Positions 25,200-37,613 of a stretch of DNA of 45,859 bases are shown here, one piece after another. Positions within the stretch are counted from its first letter, which is position 1. Every line of letters starts with the position of its first letter. This DNA comes from Chromatiaceae bacterium. Lineage in GTDB: Bacteria > Pseudomonadota > Gammaproteobacteria > Chromatiales > Chromatiaceae. The stretch is taken from contig JANQGF010000022.1 of assembly GCA_028277465.1 (NCBI GenBank), positions 1-45,859 of the forward strand, given 5' to 3'. The notes under the pieces were generated by a model. It did no database searches. It was not told the origin of the DNA and saw only the letters and a list, made by a program, of their open reading frames with translations. The position numbers and the translations under genes are program-made.

Positions 25200-27288
25200 T
25201 GGACAGGCGTCCGAAATCGAAGCTCAACTCGGATCCAGGCAACCCCAGATAGTTGCCCTGGACGAAGTCGGGGCGGCGACTCCAGACCCGGGTCAAGGCG
25301 TCGGAATCCTCGATACCCGCCGCGACGACTGACACACCCTGCTCGCGCAAACGCTCGATGATGTCGACTAGTTGACCTTGCTCGGTGCGGGCGATGGTTC
25401 GGAAGGACAACCTGGCCATGGTCACGCCGAGCCGGGCCAGCAACCTCACCTCCTCCACCGTACCCCCGACATTCGCGACGCTCAGCTGGAGACCGTAATC
25501 GCGCAATCGCTCCATGACGGGTCTGGCCTTCAAGATGTTCTTGCGGAGGTCGCGCATCTGAAGCTGGATCATGGGAAACGGCTCGCTCAGCTCGCGCCCG
25601 TTGATCCGTTCGCGAAACCAGGGGAGCCAGTCCGTCGCGGTCAGGGTGTCGAGTCGCTGATGGATCAGGAGGCGCAGTCGGGGATTCTGCTGGCAGCGGT
25701 CGTCCAAGACCTCCAACGCCCGCTCCAGGACCCAGCGGTCGACCTCGGGCATGAGACCGGAACGCTTCGCGACGGGGAGGAAATCGGCGGGCGGTATCTG
25801 CTCGCCGTCGAGGGTACGCAATCTGAGCTGGGCCTCGTAGACCTCCAGCTCACCCGATTCGAGCGGTATCAGGGGCTGAAACAGCAGCAGCAAGCCGCGC
25901 TGGGCGAGCGCGGTCTTCACCAAGCGTGTCAGCAGGGCCTCCGCTTCAGGTGTGCCATCGGGCGTCACGACCGGGGTCCAGACACGCAACTGATCGCCAC
26001 CGGCCCTCCTGGCGCCGGCCACCGCCTTCTCGCCACGCGAGACCAGGGTGATGGCATCGCCAGCGGGCGGTGCAAAGAGCCCGATGCCGATACTCACGGC
26101 GGTCTTGACCGCTTTGGTCTCGTCGCCAGGGGACTCCTCGACGCCGAGCTCGGCGAGCCGACGACAGAGCTTCCTCGCCAGCTCTTCCAACCGCACCTTG
26201 GAGTTGCGTCGGGCAAGCAGGGCATAACGGAAATCATCGAGACGCGTCGCACTCTCTTCGGGCGTCATCGCGTCGCTGAGCCGCGCCTCCAACCGGCGCA
26301 GCAGCTGCTCGGCGCCGCCCAAACCGAGCGCATCGCGAAGCTGGTGCGGCTCGTCCAGCTCGATGACCAGAAGGCCAAGACCATCATGATCCCGAGAGCC
26401 AGCGGCGACGGTCCGGTCCAGGTGGGCCATGAAGACATGCCGCGGGAGAAGGCCATTGGCGATCTCACGACGATTGACCAAGACGAGCCGGTCCTGCAGC
26501 CAGCGCGACATGCGGATGCGCTGCTCGACCGAGCCGATCAACTGATGGCTGTCGATCGGTGTCGGTATGAAACCGTCACCGCCCGCCTTCAGCACCTGCA
26601 GCTGTCGGTCGAGGTCGGTCTCCGCTGAGAGAAAGAGGATGGGTATGCCGAAGAACTCGTCCTGATCGCGGATGATGGACGTCATTTCAGTACCCGTGGC
26701 ACTCGGCATCTCGAGCCCCATGAGAACCAAATTGGGGCGGAACCCCTGCATGACCTCCAAGACCTGCATCGGATCCTCGAGGACCAGGGCCTCCATCCCG
26801 GCACTGGCGAGCAGGCTGGAGATCAGCTCGGCCTGAGTCTGGTCCGACTCCATCACCAGGATGCGGTACCGCTCGGCATCGATCAGACCGCACATGCGCA
26901 TGACCCGCCGTGCGAGCCGCACGGCCGAGACCGGCCGCGGAACATAGCTCCTGGCCCCGGCGCGCATGACCGCCAGTCGACGCTCCATGGTCTGGTCGTC
27001 CGGCTCCTTGCCCGCGATACAGATGATGGCGGGACAGGGCGAAATCCCTTTGAAGAGCGCGGAGACGAAGTCCTCGAGGGCGCGCGCCCCTGGCAGCTGA
27101 GCCATGTCCAGGAGCAGGACGGCCGGTGGGGTACGTCGCACCAGCCTGACCAGATCGGTCGGACTGGCGACGGCCGTGAGCTCGAGGCCCTTGGGCTCGA
27201 TCAAGGGAGAGAGGTCGGTCAGCAATCCCTGATCCGCACCGAGATAGAAGACGCGACTGCGCGATGCGGCATGGAGCGAGGGTTTCAT
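25189..27288 (-). CDS. FimX-like degenerate REC-REC-GGDEF-EAL protein
   Basis: This 699-residue protein has four signalling domains that look like binding rather than catalytic modules. REC1 (about 12-135) keeps an Asp (LLLDMAQLPG) but has Arg for the conserved Lys (YVPRPVS). REC2 (about 143-265) has Gly instead of the phospho-acceptor Asp (LVLMGLEMP). The GGDEF position reads RLDDFRYALL (near 351), and the EAL position reads YEAQLRL (near 484) without the later DDFGTG and EGVE motifs. Such proteins (FimX type) bind cyclic di-GMP through the EAL fold and often act in type IV pilus or surface behaviour. It is the first gene of the five-gene - strand operon. Confidence 0.85.
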   Translation of the reverse strand: MKPSLHAASRSRVFYLGADQGLLTDLSPLIEPKGLELTAVASPTDLVRLVRRTPPAVLLLDMAQLPGARALEDFVSALFKGISPCPAIICIAGKEPDDQTMERRLAVMRAGARSYVPRPVSAVRLARRVMRMCGLIDAERYRILVMESDQTQAELISSLLASAGMEALVLEDPMQVLEVMQGFRPNLVLMGLEMPSATGTEMTSIIRDQDEFFGIPILFLSAETDLDRQLQVLKAGGDGFIPTPIDSHQLIGSVEQRIRMSRWLQDRLVLVNRREIANGLLPRHVFMAHLDRTVAAGSRDHDGLGLLVIELDEPHQLRDALGLGGAEQLLRRLEARLSDAMTPEESATRLDDFRYALLARRNSKVRLEELARKLCRRLAELGVEESPGDETKAVKTAVSIGIGLFAPPAGDAITLVSRGEKAVAGARRAGGDQLRVWTPVVTPDGTPEAEALLTRLVKTALAQRGLLLLFQPLIPLESGELEVYEAQLRLRTLDGEQIPPADFLPVAKRSGLMPEVDRWVLERALEVLDDRCQQNPRLRLLIHQRLDTLTATDWLPWFRERINGRELSEPFPMIQLQMRDLRKNILKARPVMERLRDYGLQLSVANVGGTVEEVRLLARLGVTMARLSFRTIARTEQGQLVDIIERLREQGVSVVAAGIEDSDALTRVWSRRPDFVQGNYLGLPGSELSFDFGRLSNAF

Positions 27289-27405
27289 GTCCCAGTGAAC
27301 CTGTTTCGGTTTCTTATCGTCAATTCGCTGTCGGTACGCATGATGAAGTGCCTGTCCAGGTTTCGCAATTCGGGACGCTTGGAATCAAGGCCACTGGAAT
27401 CGCGG

Positions 27406-27434
27406 TTGCAATCCCCGCGGCCTTTCGCTAGCTT
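27406..27434 (+). promoter_or_regulatory. possible thiC promoter
   Basis: TTGCAA (27406-27411) and TAGCTT (27429-27434) are 17 bp apart and would start transcription just before the TPP aptamer. Both hexamers are poor matches, so the call rests mainly on position. Confidence 0.3.
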
Positions 27435-27446
27435 CGAGCCTTGATA

Positions 27447-27600
27447 CTGCTGGGGGTGTCCGTGAGGACTCGCCGCCGCCGAACCCGAGGTGTTTGGAGC
27501 CGCGACCAGAGGGCTTGGCGCGCAGGAATCGGCGGAGCTCGTCACGGGCTGAGATAGACCCTTCGAACCTGATCCGGATCATACCGGCGCAGGAAAGCAG
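27447..27600 (+). ncRNA. TPP riboswitch (THI element)
   Basis: The conserved 3' half is clear: GGCTGAGA at 27547-27554, then ACCCTT, GAACCTGATC and the CCGGCGCAGGAAAGCAG end. The 5' side has GGGGGTGTCC near 27452-27461. CTGCT (27447-27451) pairs with AGCAG (27596-27600) to close P1. The P3 region between the two halves is long, about 75 nt. The aptamer binds thiamine pyrophosphate and controls thiC 227 nt downstream. The 27601-27826 stretch is the expression platform; I see no intrinsic terminator in it, and it is C-rich, which would suit Rho-dependent control. Confidence 0.93.
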
Positions 27601-27817
27601 ACGCTGGAGATGGTTCCCACCGCAGACGTATCCATTGCCAGTCGCCCACCCGGACCCTATGGCGCCCGGGGGTTCGGGTATCGTCCCTCCGCGCACTGCC
27701 CCTCCTGCCGCCGCAACGCCCGCCCAAGGTCGTCGATTGCCGTCATCCACCCGGATCGACCCGCACCCCCACCCACCGAGCCCGACGCGGCGCGCTGCGC
27801 GCGCCTGTCCCCATTGA

Positions 27818-29719
<1,902 letters not shown>

Positions 29720-29781
29720 CGCGGCCCGTTCGGGTGCGATCCGCTGGCGATTGGACCCACCGGAACGACCCCGGCCCCGGT

Positions 29782-29823
29782 CTCGACGATCTCTGTCGAG
29801 GCGCCGATGAGGATCTCTCGGCG
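29782..29823 (+). terminator. tandem hairpins after thiC, possible terminator
   Basis: CTCGAC/GTCGAG (29782-29800, 7-nt loop) is followed by CGCCGA/TCGGCG (29802-29823, 10-nt loop). No T-tract follows either stem, so a standard intrinsic terminator is not supported. They may slow polymerase or protect the 3' end of the thiC message. Confidence 0.3.
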
Positions 29824-29866
29824 CGTGAGCCCGATCGTCAAGCTGATCGAGCGCCTGTGAATGTGA

Positions 29867-29872
29867 TAGAAT
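29867..29872 (+). promoter_or_regulatory. possible -10 element of the cheB-cheR / GGDEF-EAL operon
   Basis: TAGAAT matches the -10 consensus at five of six positions. No good -35 lies 16-18 bp upstream, so this is tentative. The coding start is 350 bp further on. Confidence 0.25.
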
Positions 29873-30222
29873 TCTCCCGCTCAATGAAGGGGTTTGACAT
29901 GAGCCTTCTTGGTTGGGACCCTAGCTGGAATCGCCTTCAGGAAGACCAGAGGCGGGCGAGATCGACGCAATCCCGCAGACGCCCTGCCATACAACTCATC
30001 CAGCCTTGTGACCACTCGGCGCCGGTCGCCTCGTCCCGTCCCGGGTCGTCGCCCGCGGCCTTTCATGCCCCTCCGGCCAATGATTCTGGCTGCGCGATCG
30101 CGACCGGCTCACGCCAGCACACACGAAACGCCGCCGGCAATTCGGCGGTTGGATTTTTCCGGTCCGCACTGGATTCGCTTCCGCGGCCCATCGAGAGCGC
30201 AACCTCTAGGAGCTCATTCAGC

Positions 30223-33192
30223 ATGCCGACCCTGTCCGGAGTGGCCGACGAGAAGGAGAACAAGGCCCGCCCTTACCGCTTCAAGAATTATGTCGTGGCA
30301 ATCGGGGCCTCCGCGGGTGGACTCGATGCCCTGGAGCGCTTCTTCCGAGGTCTGCCGGAGAAGACCGGGGCCGCCTATGTGGTGATCCAGCATCTCTCGC
30401 CCGACCACAAGAGCATGATGGCCAACCTGCTCGCGCGCCACACGCCCATGCCGGTGGTGACCGTCCAGCACGACATGCGCATCGAGGCGAATCGGGTTCA
30501 TCTGATCCCGCCGGCGAGCATGATGAGCGCCTCGGGCGATGCCCTGCGTCTGAGCCCCAAGAACCCCCGCGGCCTGACCCTGCCGATCGACCTCTTCTTC
30601 TCCTCGCTCGCCAAGGAGTTCGGCAATCGCGCCATCGGAGTCATCCTCTCGGGGACCGGTTCCGACGGTACGCGAGGGGCGGTCGCCATCAACGACGCGG
30701 GCGGCTTTCTGTTGGCCCAGGAGCCCGAATCGGCCAAGTTCGACGGCATGCCGCGCAGCGTCATCGCAACCGGCCTGGTGGACGCCATCCTCGCGCCCGA
30801 GGAGCTGGGACCACGACTCCTCGAGCATATCCATCAGGTGCCCCAGGCCAGGATCCAGGTGCCAACCCTGGCCGCCGAGATCGACAAGGACAGTGCCCAT
30901 GAAGAGGTGATGCACCTGCTGCAACACTCGGGCGGAATCGATTTCCGCGAGTACAAGCCGGCGACGGTCATGCGTCGGATGGAGCGGCGCATGCAGGTGC
31001 GCCAGACGCCGGACCTCCTAAACTATGTCCGACTCCTGGGCGGAGACCGGGCGGAGCTGGCCACGTTGCGCCGTGAGCTGCTGATCCCGGTCACCAGCTT
31101 CTTTCGGGACCCGGAGGCGTTCGAGGTGCTGACCGAGACGGCCATCAAGACCATCGTCACCGAGCGCGCCGACACGCAACCCATCCGCGTCTGGGTGCCA
31201 GGGGTCGCCACCGGCGAAGAGGCCTATTCGATCGCCATCCTCTTCGCCGAGGCCTTCGAACGGGCGAGGCACTGGCCGAACTTCAAGCTCTTCGCGACCG
31301 ACGTCGAGCCTCAGAACGTGGATTCGGCCGGTGCCGGCGTCTTCTCCGAGGCGATCAGCGCGGAGATCTCGCCCGAGCGGCTGGAACAATTCTTCATCAA
31401 GCGCGGCAACCACTTCGTGGTCAAGACCGAGATCCGACAGGGCATCGTGTTCGCACGGCACAATCTGCTGGAAGACCCGCCCTTCACCCGGATGGACCTG
31501 GTCTCCTGTCGCAATCTCCTCATCTATTTCCGCCCCGAGGCACAGGAGCGGGCCTTGCGCCGCCTCCAGTACGCCCTAGCCCCGGGTGGCTTCCTCTTCC
31601 TGGGCCCCAGCGAGACCATCGCCAATCTGCAGACCGACTTCTCGGCGGTCAGCTCCAAGCACAAGATCTACCGCATCTTGCGTCACGTCGCCCTGCCACT
31701 GGACGCGGCAACGGCCCCACTGGCGCCGCACACCGTGTCCGGCAACAGAGTGCGTCCCGGGGTCCACATGCAGGGCGTCAGAAGCGACGCCGCGGCCATC
31801 GACGCCGCGCAGAACCTGCTGCTGCAAAGCTATGCCCCGACCAGTCTGCTCTTGAACCAGCAGCATGAGCTGCTGCACGTCTTCGGCGACGTCAATCACT
31901 ATCTGCGGATCGGCGAGGGCAGCGCCAGTCTGGAGCTCGCGAAGCTGCTGCCCAACGCCCTGGTCGCCATGGCGAAGGCGCTGCTCTACAAGACCGCGCG
32001 CGACCGTCTCCCCTTGCGCTCCGATACGATCGGCCTGCCCTTGTCCGACGGGATGACCGAGCGTCTGAGGCTGGTCGCAAGACCCCTGGAGCTGCCGCAG
32101 GGCGAGCAGCATCTGGTGTTGTCATTCGAGGCGGAGGCCGTGATGGCACCGGCTCGGAGCGCGACAGAGGGGGCCGAGTCGTTGGCACGCGAGGGATCGT
32201 CCGCTTTGGCCGCGATCGAGACCATCAGCCTCGACCGCGAGACCTTCCAACGCATCGAGACCCTGGAGCGCGAGCTGGCGGCGACCCGCGAGAGCCTGCA
32301 GGCCACGATCGAGGAGCTGGAGACCGCCAACGAGGAACTGCAGGCCACCAACGAGGAGCTCATGGCCTCCAACGAGGAGCTGCAGAGCTCGAACGAGGAG
32401 CTGCAGTCGGTCAACGAGGAGCTCTACACGGTCAATGCCGAGAACCAAGAGAAGATCGAGATCCTCAACCGACTCAATGCCGACCTGGACGGCATGGCCA
32501 AGGCCGCCTCCATCGCGACCGTGTTCGTGGACTCCCAACTGCGTCTCACCCGCTTCACACCCGAGGCCACGGCGCTGTTCAAGATCCGCGAGGGCGACCT
32601 CGGCCGTCCGATCGACGACTTCACCAACCTGCTGGACTATCCGGAGTTCGTTCCCGAGCTGCGTCGCACCATCGCCAGCGGGGAGATGCTCCAACACGAG
32701 ATCGAGTCCACCAATGGCCGCCACTATCTCGCACGGGTCCTGCCCTATGCCGTGCGCTCCGGCGAATCGCGCGGTGCCGTCGCGACCTTCGTGGACGTCA
32801 CCAACTTGCGCGACGTGGAACACCACCAAGCAGTGCTGGACTCACTGCCCGAGCCGATCGCCGTGCTCGACCCGCGGGGGATCATCACCATGGTCAACCG
32901 TGCCTGGCGGACCCGCGCCCGCGCCGAGGGCGATCCCGAGCTGATCAAGACCGGGATCGGGGTCGATTATCTTGCGGCCTGCGCAGATGAGGACTCGGAG
33001 ACGCAGGGGCCACACAAGAGCGCCGCGGCGGAGGGCATCCAACAGGTCCTGACGCGAGAGCGCGACCTCTTCTCGCTGGAATATCCTGTCGAGATGGCCG
33101 ATGGACGTCATACTTGCGTCATGCAGGTCGCTCCGATCCAGCACCCGCACGGGGGTGTCATCGTGAGCCACAGGAAGATCAGTCCAGGATAG
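30223..33192 (+). CDS. CheB-CheR-coiled coil-PAS fusion protein
   Basis: This 989-residue protein joins a chemoreceptor methylesterase, a methyltransferase and sensor modules. The CheB domain (about 20-205) has [12 protein letters not shown] with the catalytic Ser, IQHLSPDH, and the SGTGSDGT block. The CheR domain (about 220-485) has [24 protein letters not shown] for SAM binding, and [11 protein letters not shown] long coiled coil of repeated NEELQ heptads (about 670-760) leads to two PAS domains. There is no REC domain on CheB and no kinase core. Such hybrids are common and are thought to signal outside classical chemotaxis. The ATG at 30223 has AGGAG 10 nt upstream. A GGDEF-EAL gene follows after 10 nt, so the two are co-transcribed. 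Confidence 0.93.
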   Translation: MPTLSGVADEKENKARPYRFKNYVVAIGASAGGLDALERFFRGLPEKTGAAYVVIQHLSPDHKSMMANLLARHTPMPVVTVQHDMRIEANRVHLIPPASMMSASGDALRLSPKNPRGLTLPIDLFFSSLAKEFGNRAIGVILSGTGSDGTRGAVAINDAGGFLLAQEPESAKFDGMPRSVIATGLVDAILAPEELGPRLLEHIHQVPQARIQVPTLAAEIDKDSAHEEVMHLLQHSGGIDFREYKPATVMRRMERRMQVRQTPDLLNYVRLLGGDRAELATLRRELLIPVTSFFRDPEAFEVLTETAIKTIVTERADTQPIRVWVPGVATGEEAYSIAILFAEAFERARHWPNFKLFATDVEPQNVDSAGAGVFSEAISAEISPERLEQFFIKRGNHFVVKTEIRQGIVFARHNLLEDPPFTRMDLVSCRNLLIYFRPEAQERALRRLQYALAPGGFLFLGPSETIANLQTDFSAVSSKHKIYRILRHVALPLDAATAPLAPHTVSGNRVRPGVHMQGVRSDAAAIDAAQNLLLQSYAPTSLLLNQQHELLHVFGDVNHYLRIGEGSASLELAKLLPNALVAMAKALLYKTARDRLPLRSDTIGLPLSDGMTERLRLVARPLELPQGEQHLVLSFEAEAVMAPARSATEGAESLAREGSSALAAIETISLDRETFQRIETLERELAATRESLQATIEELETANEELQATNEELMASNEELQSSNEELQSVNEELYTVNAENQEKIEILNRLNADLDGMAKAASIATVFVDSQLRLTRFTPEATALFKIREGDLGRPIDDFTNLLDYPEFVPELRRTIASGEMLQHEIESTNGRHYLARVLPYAVRSGESRGAVATFVDVTNLRDVEHHQAVLDSLPEPIAVLDPRGIITMVNRAWRTRARAEGDPELIKTGIGVDYLAACADEDSETQGPHKSAAAEGIQQVLTRERDLFSLEYPVEMADGRHTCVMQVAPIQHPHGGVIVSHRKISPG

Positions 33193-33202
33193 GCACAGGA
33201 AG

Positions 33203-36200
33203 ATGGTTAAGAAGAAGCCTCCGGAACAGGGCACCAGAAGCACCGAGAGAGACATCAGCGATCTCTTTGGCGTCTCCCCTGAACAAGTGCGGGATCGCGC
33301 CTTGAGCGCGCTACGCCAGAAGCGATTCAACCTGGTGGAAGAGCTTCTGGAGAGCGAGGATCTGGAGTCGCACGCCCTGGTCGAGAACCTGCGCGTCTAT
33401 CAGGCCGAGCTCGAGATCCAAAACGATGAATTGCTGCGCAGCCAGCGTGAAAGTCAGACGGCTCTGGCGCGCTTTGCCTCTTTCTTCAATGGATTGCCGG
33501 TGGCCGAGCTGGTCATCGACCATCAGGGTCTGGTCAAGGAGTCCAACCCGGCGGCGCAACGCCTGTTCAATCTGAGGAATATCCAGTTCCATCAGCACTT
33601 CTTCGCCCGCTTGATCGATGAGCCGCAGCGCGGACGCGTGATCGGGGCCTGGTCCAACCTGGCTGCGGGTCGCCCCGTCGCGCTGACCGAGATCCGCTTC
33701 CTCGGGGGTGAGGCGGGTGAGTTCATCGGCGACCTGCATATCGCCCCTCTGTCGGTGTCCGAAGGTGAGACGCCCCAGTTCGTCTGTGCGGTGATCGATC
33801 GCACCGATGCGATTCGCCAACGCCTGGCCTTGTACGAGACGAGCGAGCGTCTGCGTCGCAGCGAGGCGGAGCTGAAGGACCGGCTCAAGGAACTCGCCGC
33901 GCTGCATGACGTCCTCGCCGAGACCAGCCGCGCCGAGGCGCCGCTCGATCAGGTGCTGACGCGGGTCGTCGAGCGACTCCCTGCCGCATGGCGTTTTCCT
34001 GAGCTGGCCGAGGCAAGGATCGACCTGCCGGGTGTCCGTTTCGAGACCCAGGGTTTCGCGCTCACACCCTGGGTTCAGCTTGCCGCCATCCCACTGGCCG
34101 AGGAGACCGAGGGAACACTCAGGGTCGCCTATCGCGCGCAACCGCCGGACACCGAAGAGACCGGACCCTTTCTCGACGAGGAACAGGCGCTGCTCGACGC
34201 CGTCGCCACCCATGTCGCCGTCTTCCTCGCGCGGTGCAGGGACGAGGAGCGATTGCGCGAGAGTCGCGAGCACTATCGGATCCTGGCGGAGTATAGCCCG
34301 GACTGGGAGTACTGGCTGGGTCCCGAAGGGCATTATCTCTATGTCTCACCGGCCTGCGCCAAACTCACTGGTTACCAGGCGAAGGAGTTCCTCGCGGACG
34401 CGAAACTCTTGAGGCAACTGATTCACCCAGATGATCGGGGGCGCTGGAACCGGCATCTGGAAGAGCAGCTGTCCAACCAGGTCGAGGATCTGAATTGTCT
34501 GGAGTTCCGCATCCGCACCCGCGACGGCGAGGAGCGTTGGGTCGAGCATGTCTGCAATCCGGTGGTCGCCGAGGACGGTCGCCATCTGGGGCGGCGTGGT
34601 GTCAACCGCGATATCACCGACCGCAAACGGGCCGAGGCCCTCGCCTCGAGGCTATCCAACCTCTACAACACCCTGAGCAATTGCAGCCAGGCGATCGTCC
34701 GCTTCGATGATCAGGACAGACTGCTGCAGGAGATCTGCCGTATTGCCGTCGATTTCAGCGGCATTCGAGTCTGCGCCATCACGCTCGAACCGGCGGTTGG
34801 TGAGGCCCAAGCGCTGGTTGCGGCCCATGGCGTCGATGCCGCGGTGGCCCAGCGATTGATCGCGGAGACCGCCTCCACACCAGCCGCGGCCCTGTGCCTG
34901 GTCGATCGGCCGCAGCACCCGAGCGAGGTTTGGTCCCAAGAGGTGGAGACCGGCCCGGCCCCCGCAACCTCCCGCGTGGGCTTGCGCGCACGCGCCACCT
35001 ATCCGCTGTTGCGCGGGGGCCGGGCGGTCGGTGCGATGCACTTCTTCGCCCAGGAGCCAGGATTCTTCGCGCCGGATGTGGAGCGTCTGCTGGGGGAGAT
35101 GTCGGCAGACGTCTCCTTCGCCCTGGAGACCTTTGCCCAGGACCTTGCGCGCCACCGTGCCGAAGCGGCCGTGCAAGAGCGCGAGCGACACCTGTTGGCC
35201 GTGCTCAAGGCCGCCCAAGTCGGAATCGGGGTGTCCGACCGGGGTACCATCCGTGAGGTCAACGACCATCTCTGCAAGCTCCTGGGCTATGACCGTGCAG
35301 AGCTGATCGGTCTCGGAACGCACCGGCTCGCTGGCGAAGACCGGACCTCTTCGAGCCCCGAGTACGGGGTCGATGCGTCGCAGCGATCCACCGACGGCGC
35401 CGTCGAAGGCTGCTGGCGCCACAAGGACGGCCGCCCCTTGGATGTGCTCCTGAGCTCCGCGCCACTCGACCCGGTCTGCCCGGAGCGCGGGCTGGTCTTC
35501 ACCGCGCTCGACATGACCGAGCGCAAGCGCTTCGAGCAGGAGCTGCGACGCAGCGCGGATTTCTTGAATGCGACCGGTCGACTGGCCAAGGTCGGCGGTT
35601 GGGAGCTGGATGCGGCGACCGACCGGCTCCTCTGGACCCGGGAGACCTACGAGCTGTTCGCGCTGAGGTCCGACGAGGCTGCCCCCGGGCTTGCCGCCTG
35701 GCTGGATCATTTTCATCCCAAAGATCGGCTCGAGTTCGAGCAGGCCAACCAACGCGCACGCGCGCATGGCGAGGCCTACGACATGCAGCTCCGTCTGAAC
35801 GCGGCGGGCGAGAAGCAGCGTTGGGTCCAGGTCACTTGCGAGCCAGTGCAGCAAGCCGGCCGGGTGGTCAAGCTGGTCGGCGCAGTCCAGGACGTGACCT
35901 CCCGAAGGGAGGCCGACAAGTCGCTGCGCCAAGCGGCGCGCGTGTTCGAGAGCACGGCCGAAGGGGTGGTGATCACGGATCCGCAAGAGCGCATCCTGGC
36001 CGTCAACCGCGCCTTCACCGAGATCACGGGCTACGACGAGGACGAGGTCCTCGGCTCGACTCCGCGCATCCTGAAGTCAGACCGGCATGACGCCGACTTC
36101 TATCGGAGGATGTGGGCCGAGCTGACCCAGACCGGTCTCTGGCGCGGTGAGATCTGGAACCGCCACAAGAACGGGGATGTCTATCCGGAGCTCATAACCG

Positions 36201-37585
36201 TCAGTGCGGTGGTGGACAGCGCCGGCGAGTTGACGCATTACGTCGGCGTCTTCCGGGACATCAGCCATATCAAGCGCTCCGAGGAGAAGCTCGAGTATCT
36301 CGCCCACCACGACGTGCTGACCGGCCTGCCCAATCGGAGCCTCTTCCATGCGCGTCTGGAGCAGTGTCTCCAGCGTGCGGCCCGTTACCACCGACAGGTG
36401 GCACTGCTCTTTCTGGATTTGGATCGGTTCAAGGTCGTCAACGATACACTGGGACATCCGACCGGCGACACCTTGCTGCAACAGGTCGCCGCGGTCTTGG
36501 CCAAACAGGTGCGGTCCGTGGACACCATCGCCCGGCTGGGCGGCGACGAGTTCGTCATCATCCTGGAGGACATCCCCGAGGCCCGCTTCGCCGCCAGCTT
36601 CGCCGATCGGATTCTCGACACCTTCAAGCGGCCTTTCAATGTCAAGGGCCGCGAGCTCTTCGTCACCGCGAGCATCGGGATCAGCCTCTATCCGAGAGAC
36701 GGCAAGGAGATCGATACCCTGGTGCGCCATGCCGACATCGCCATGTACCAGGCCAAGGGCCATGGACGTAACGGGTTCAGCTTCTTCGAACCGGCCATGT
36801 CCGAGGGCGCGACCGAGCGGCTCAGTCTCGAGCACGAGCTGCGAGGCGCCGTGCAACGCCGCGAGCTCTTCGTCCGGTATCAACCCCAGCTGGCGCTGCA
36901 AGGAAGAGACTTGTGCGGCGTCGAGGCACTCTGCCGTTGGCGACACCCGAGGCTGGGTCCGATACCGCCGAGCCAGTTCATCCCCTTGGCCGAAGAAGTG
37001 GGTCTGATCGACGAGCTCGGCGCCTGGGTTCTCGAGCAAGGGTGCCAACAGCTCGTCGCCTGGGATCGAGCCGGTTTTCGAGTACCCAGACTCGCCGTCA
37101 ACCTCTCGATGCGCGAGATCGAGCGGGCCGACCTGGTCGGCGAGGTCCAGGATACCCTCCAGCGCACCGGCGTCGCGCCCGAGCGATTGGAGCTCGAAGT
37201 CACCGAATCCATGATCATGCGCCGGGCCGAGACGGCCATCGCAACCCTGGAGGCACTGCGCGGCTTGGGCGTCACCCTGGCCGTCGACGACTTCGGCACC
37301 GGCTACTCCTCGCTCGGTTATCTGAAGCGTCTGCCGCTGAACCGGCTGAAGATCGATCGCACCTTCGTCGAGCGGCTCACTCAGGACCCGAACGACGACG
37401 CCATCGTGCGGGCGGTCATCGCGCTCGGCCGCAGTCTGGGCCTGGACCTGATCGCAGAAGGAGTCGAGACCCAGGCGCAATTGGACTTCCTCCTCCGCGA
37501 GGGTTGCGTCGAGGGGCAAGGGTATCTCTTCAGCCAGCCTCTGGCGGCCGAGGACCTGGCGGCGGCCTGGTCGCCCAGCGCGTGA
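33203..37585 (+). CDS. multi-PAS/GAF GGDEF-EAL protein
   Basis: This 1460-residue protein has no clear membrane segment. After an N-terminal helix-rich stretch (DISDLFGVSPEQVR, AELEIQNDELLR) come PAS (about 90-215), a GAF-like region (about 230-345), PAS (about 355-480), GAF (about 490-645), then three PAS domains (about 665-780, 790-900, 915-1030). GGDEF (RLGGDEFVII near 1112) and EAL (VEALCRW near 1239, with EVTESMIM, DDFGTGYSSL, LIAEGVETQ) follow. Both catalytic signatures are intact. It probably integrates several cytoplasmic signals into cyclic di-GMP turnover. It starts 10 nt after the CheB-CheR gene. Confidence 0.93.
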   Translation: MVKKKPPEQGTRSTERDISDLFGVSPEQVRDRALSALRQKRFNLVEELLESEDLESHALVENLRVYQAELEIQNDELLRSQRESQTALARFASFFNGLPVAELVIDHQGLVKESNPAAQRLFNLRNIQFHQHFFARLIDEPQRGRVIGAWSNLAAGRPVALTEIRFLGGEAGEFIGDLHIAPLSVSEGETPQFVCAVIDRTDAIRQRLALYETSERLRRSEAELKDRLKELAALHDVLAETSRAEAPLDQVLTRVVERLPAAWRFPELAEARIDLPGVRFETQGFALTPWVQLAAIPLAEETEGTLRVAYRAQPPDTEETGPFLDEEQALLDAVATHVAVFLARCRDEERLRESREHYRILAEYSPDWEYWLGPEGHYLYVSPACAKLTGYQAKEFLADAKLLRQLIHPDDRGRWNRHLEEQLSNQVEDLNCLEFRIRTRDGEERWVEHVCNPVVAEDGRHLGRRGVNRDITDRKRAEALASRLSNLYNTLSNCSQAIVRFDDQDRLLQEICRIAVDFSGIRVCAITLEPAVGEAQALVAAHGVDAAVAQRLIAETASTPAAALCLVDRPQHPSEVWSQEVETGPAPATSRVGLRARATYPLLRGGRAVGAMHFFAQEPGFFAPDVERLLGEMSADVSFALETFAQDLARHRAEAAVQERERHLLAVLKAAQVGIGVSDRGTIREVNDHLCKLLGYDRAELIGLGTHRLAGEDRTSSSPEYGVDASQRSTDGAVEGCWRHKDGRPLDVLLSSAPLDPVCPERGLVFTALDMTERKRFEQELRRSADFLNATGRLAKVGGWELDAATDRLLWTRETYELFALRSDEAAPGLAAWLDHFHPKDRLEFEQANQRARAHGEAYDMQLRLNAAGEKQRWVQVTCEPVQQAGRVVKLVGAVQDVTSRREADKSLRQAARVFESTAEGVVITDPQERILAVNRAFTEITGYDEDEVLGSTPRILKSDRHDADFYRRMWAELTQTGLWRGEIWNRHKNGDVYPELITVSAVVDSAGELTHYVGVFRDISHIKRSEEKLEYLAHHDVLTGLPNRSLFHARLEQCLQRAARYHRQVALLFLDLDRFKVVNDTLGHPTGDTLLQQVAAVLAKQVRSVDTIARLGGDEFVIILEDIPEARFAASFADRILDTFKRPFNVKGRELFVTASIGISLYPRDGKEIDTLVRHADIAMYQAKGHGRNGFSFFEPAMSEGATERLSLEHELRGAVQRRELFVRYQPQLALQGRDLCGVEALCRWRHPRLGPIPPSQFIPLAEEVGLIDELGAWVLEQGCQQLVAWDRAGFRVPRLAVNLSMREIERADLVGEVQDTLQRTGVAPERLELEVTESMIMRRAETAIATLEALRGLGVTLAVDDFGTGYSSLGYLKRLPLNRLKIDRTFVERLTQDPNDDAIVRAVIALGRSLGLDLIAEGVETQAQLDFLLREGCVEGQGYLFSQPLAAEDLAAAWSPSA

Positions 37586-37613
37586 AGACGCGACCCCGAC
37601 GGAGAGACATGGA

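Larger units (their letters stand above)
29720..30222 (+). other. 503-bp intergenic region between thiC and cheB-cheR
   Basis: Two short GC-rich hairpins (29782-29823) lie near the thiC end. A TAGAAT -10-like hexamer (29867-29872) and an isolated TTGACA (29894-29899) follow. The frame of the downstream gene stays open through much of this stretch, but the translation is low-complexity and does not resemble a domain. The good RBS at 30208-30212 marks the true start. Confidence 0.6.

Noticed and set aside
29894-29899. TTGACA as a full promoter for the cheB-cheR gene
   Set aside because: No acceptable -10 hexamer lies 16-18 bp downstream.
36077-37519. 480-codon open frame on the - strand
   Set aside because: It lies entirely opposite the GGDEF-EAL gene, whose translation is a clear family match; long antisense frames are common in GC-rich DNA.
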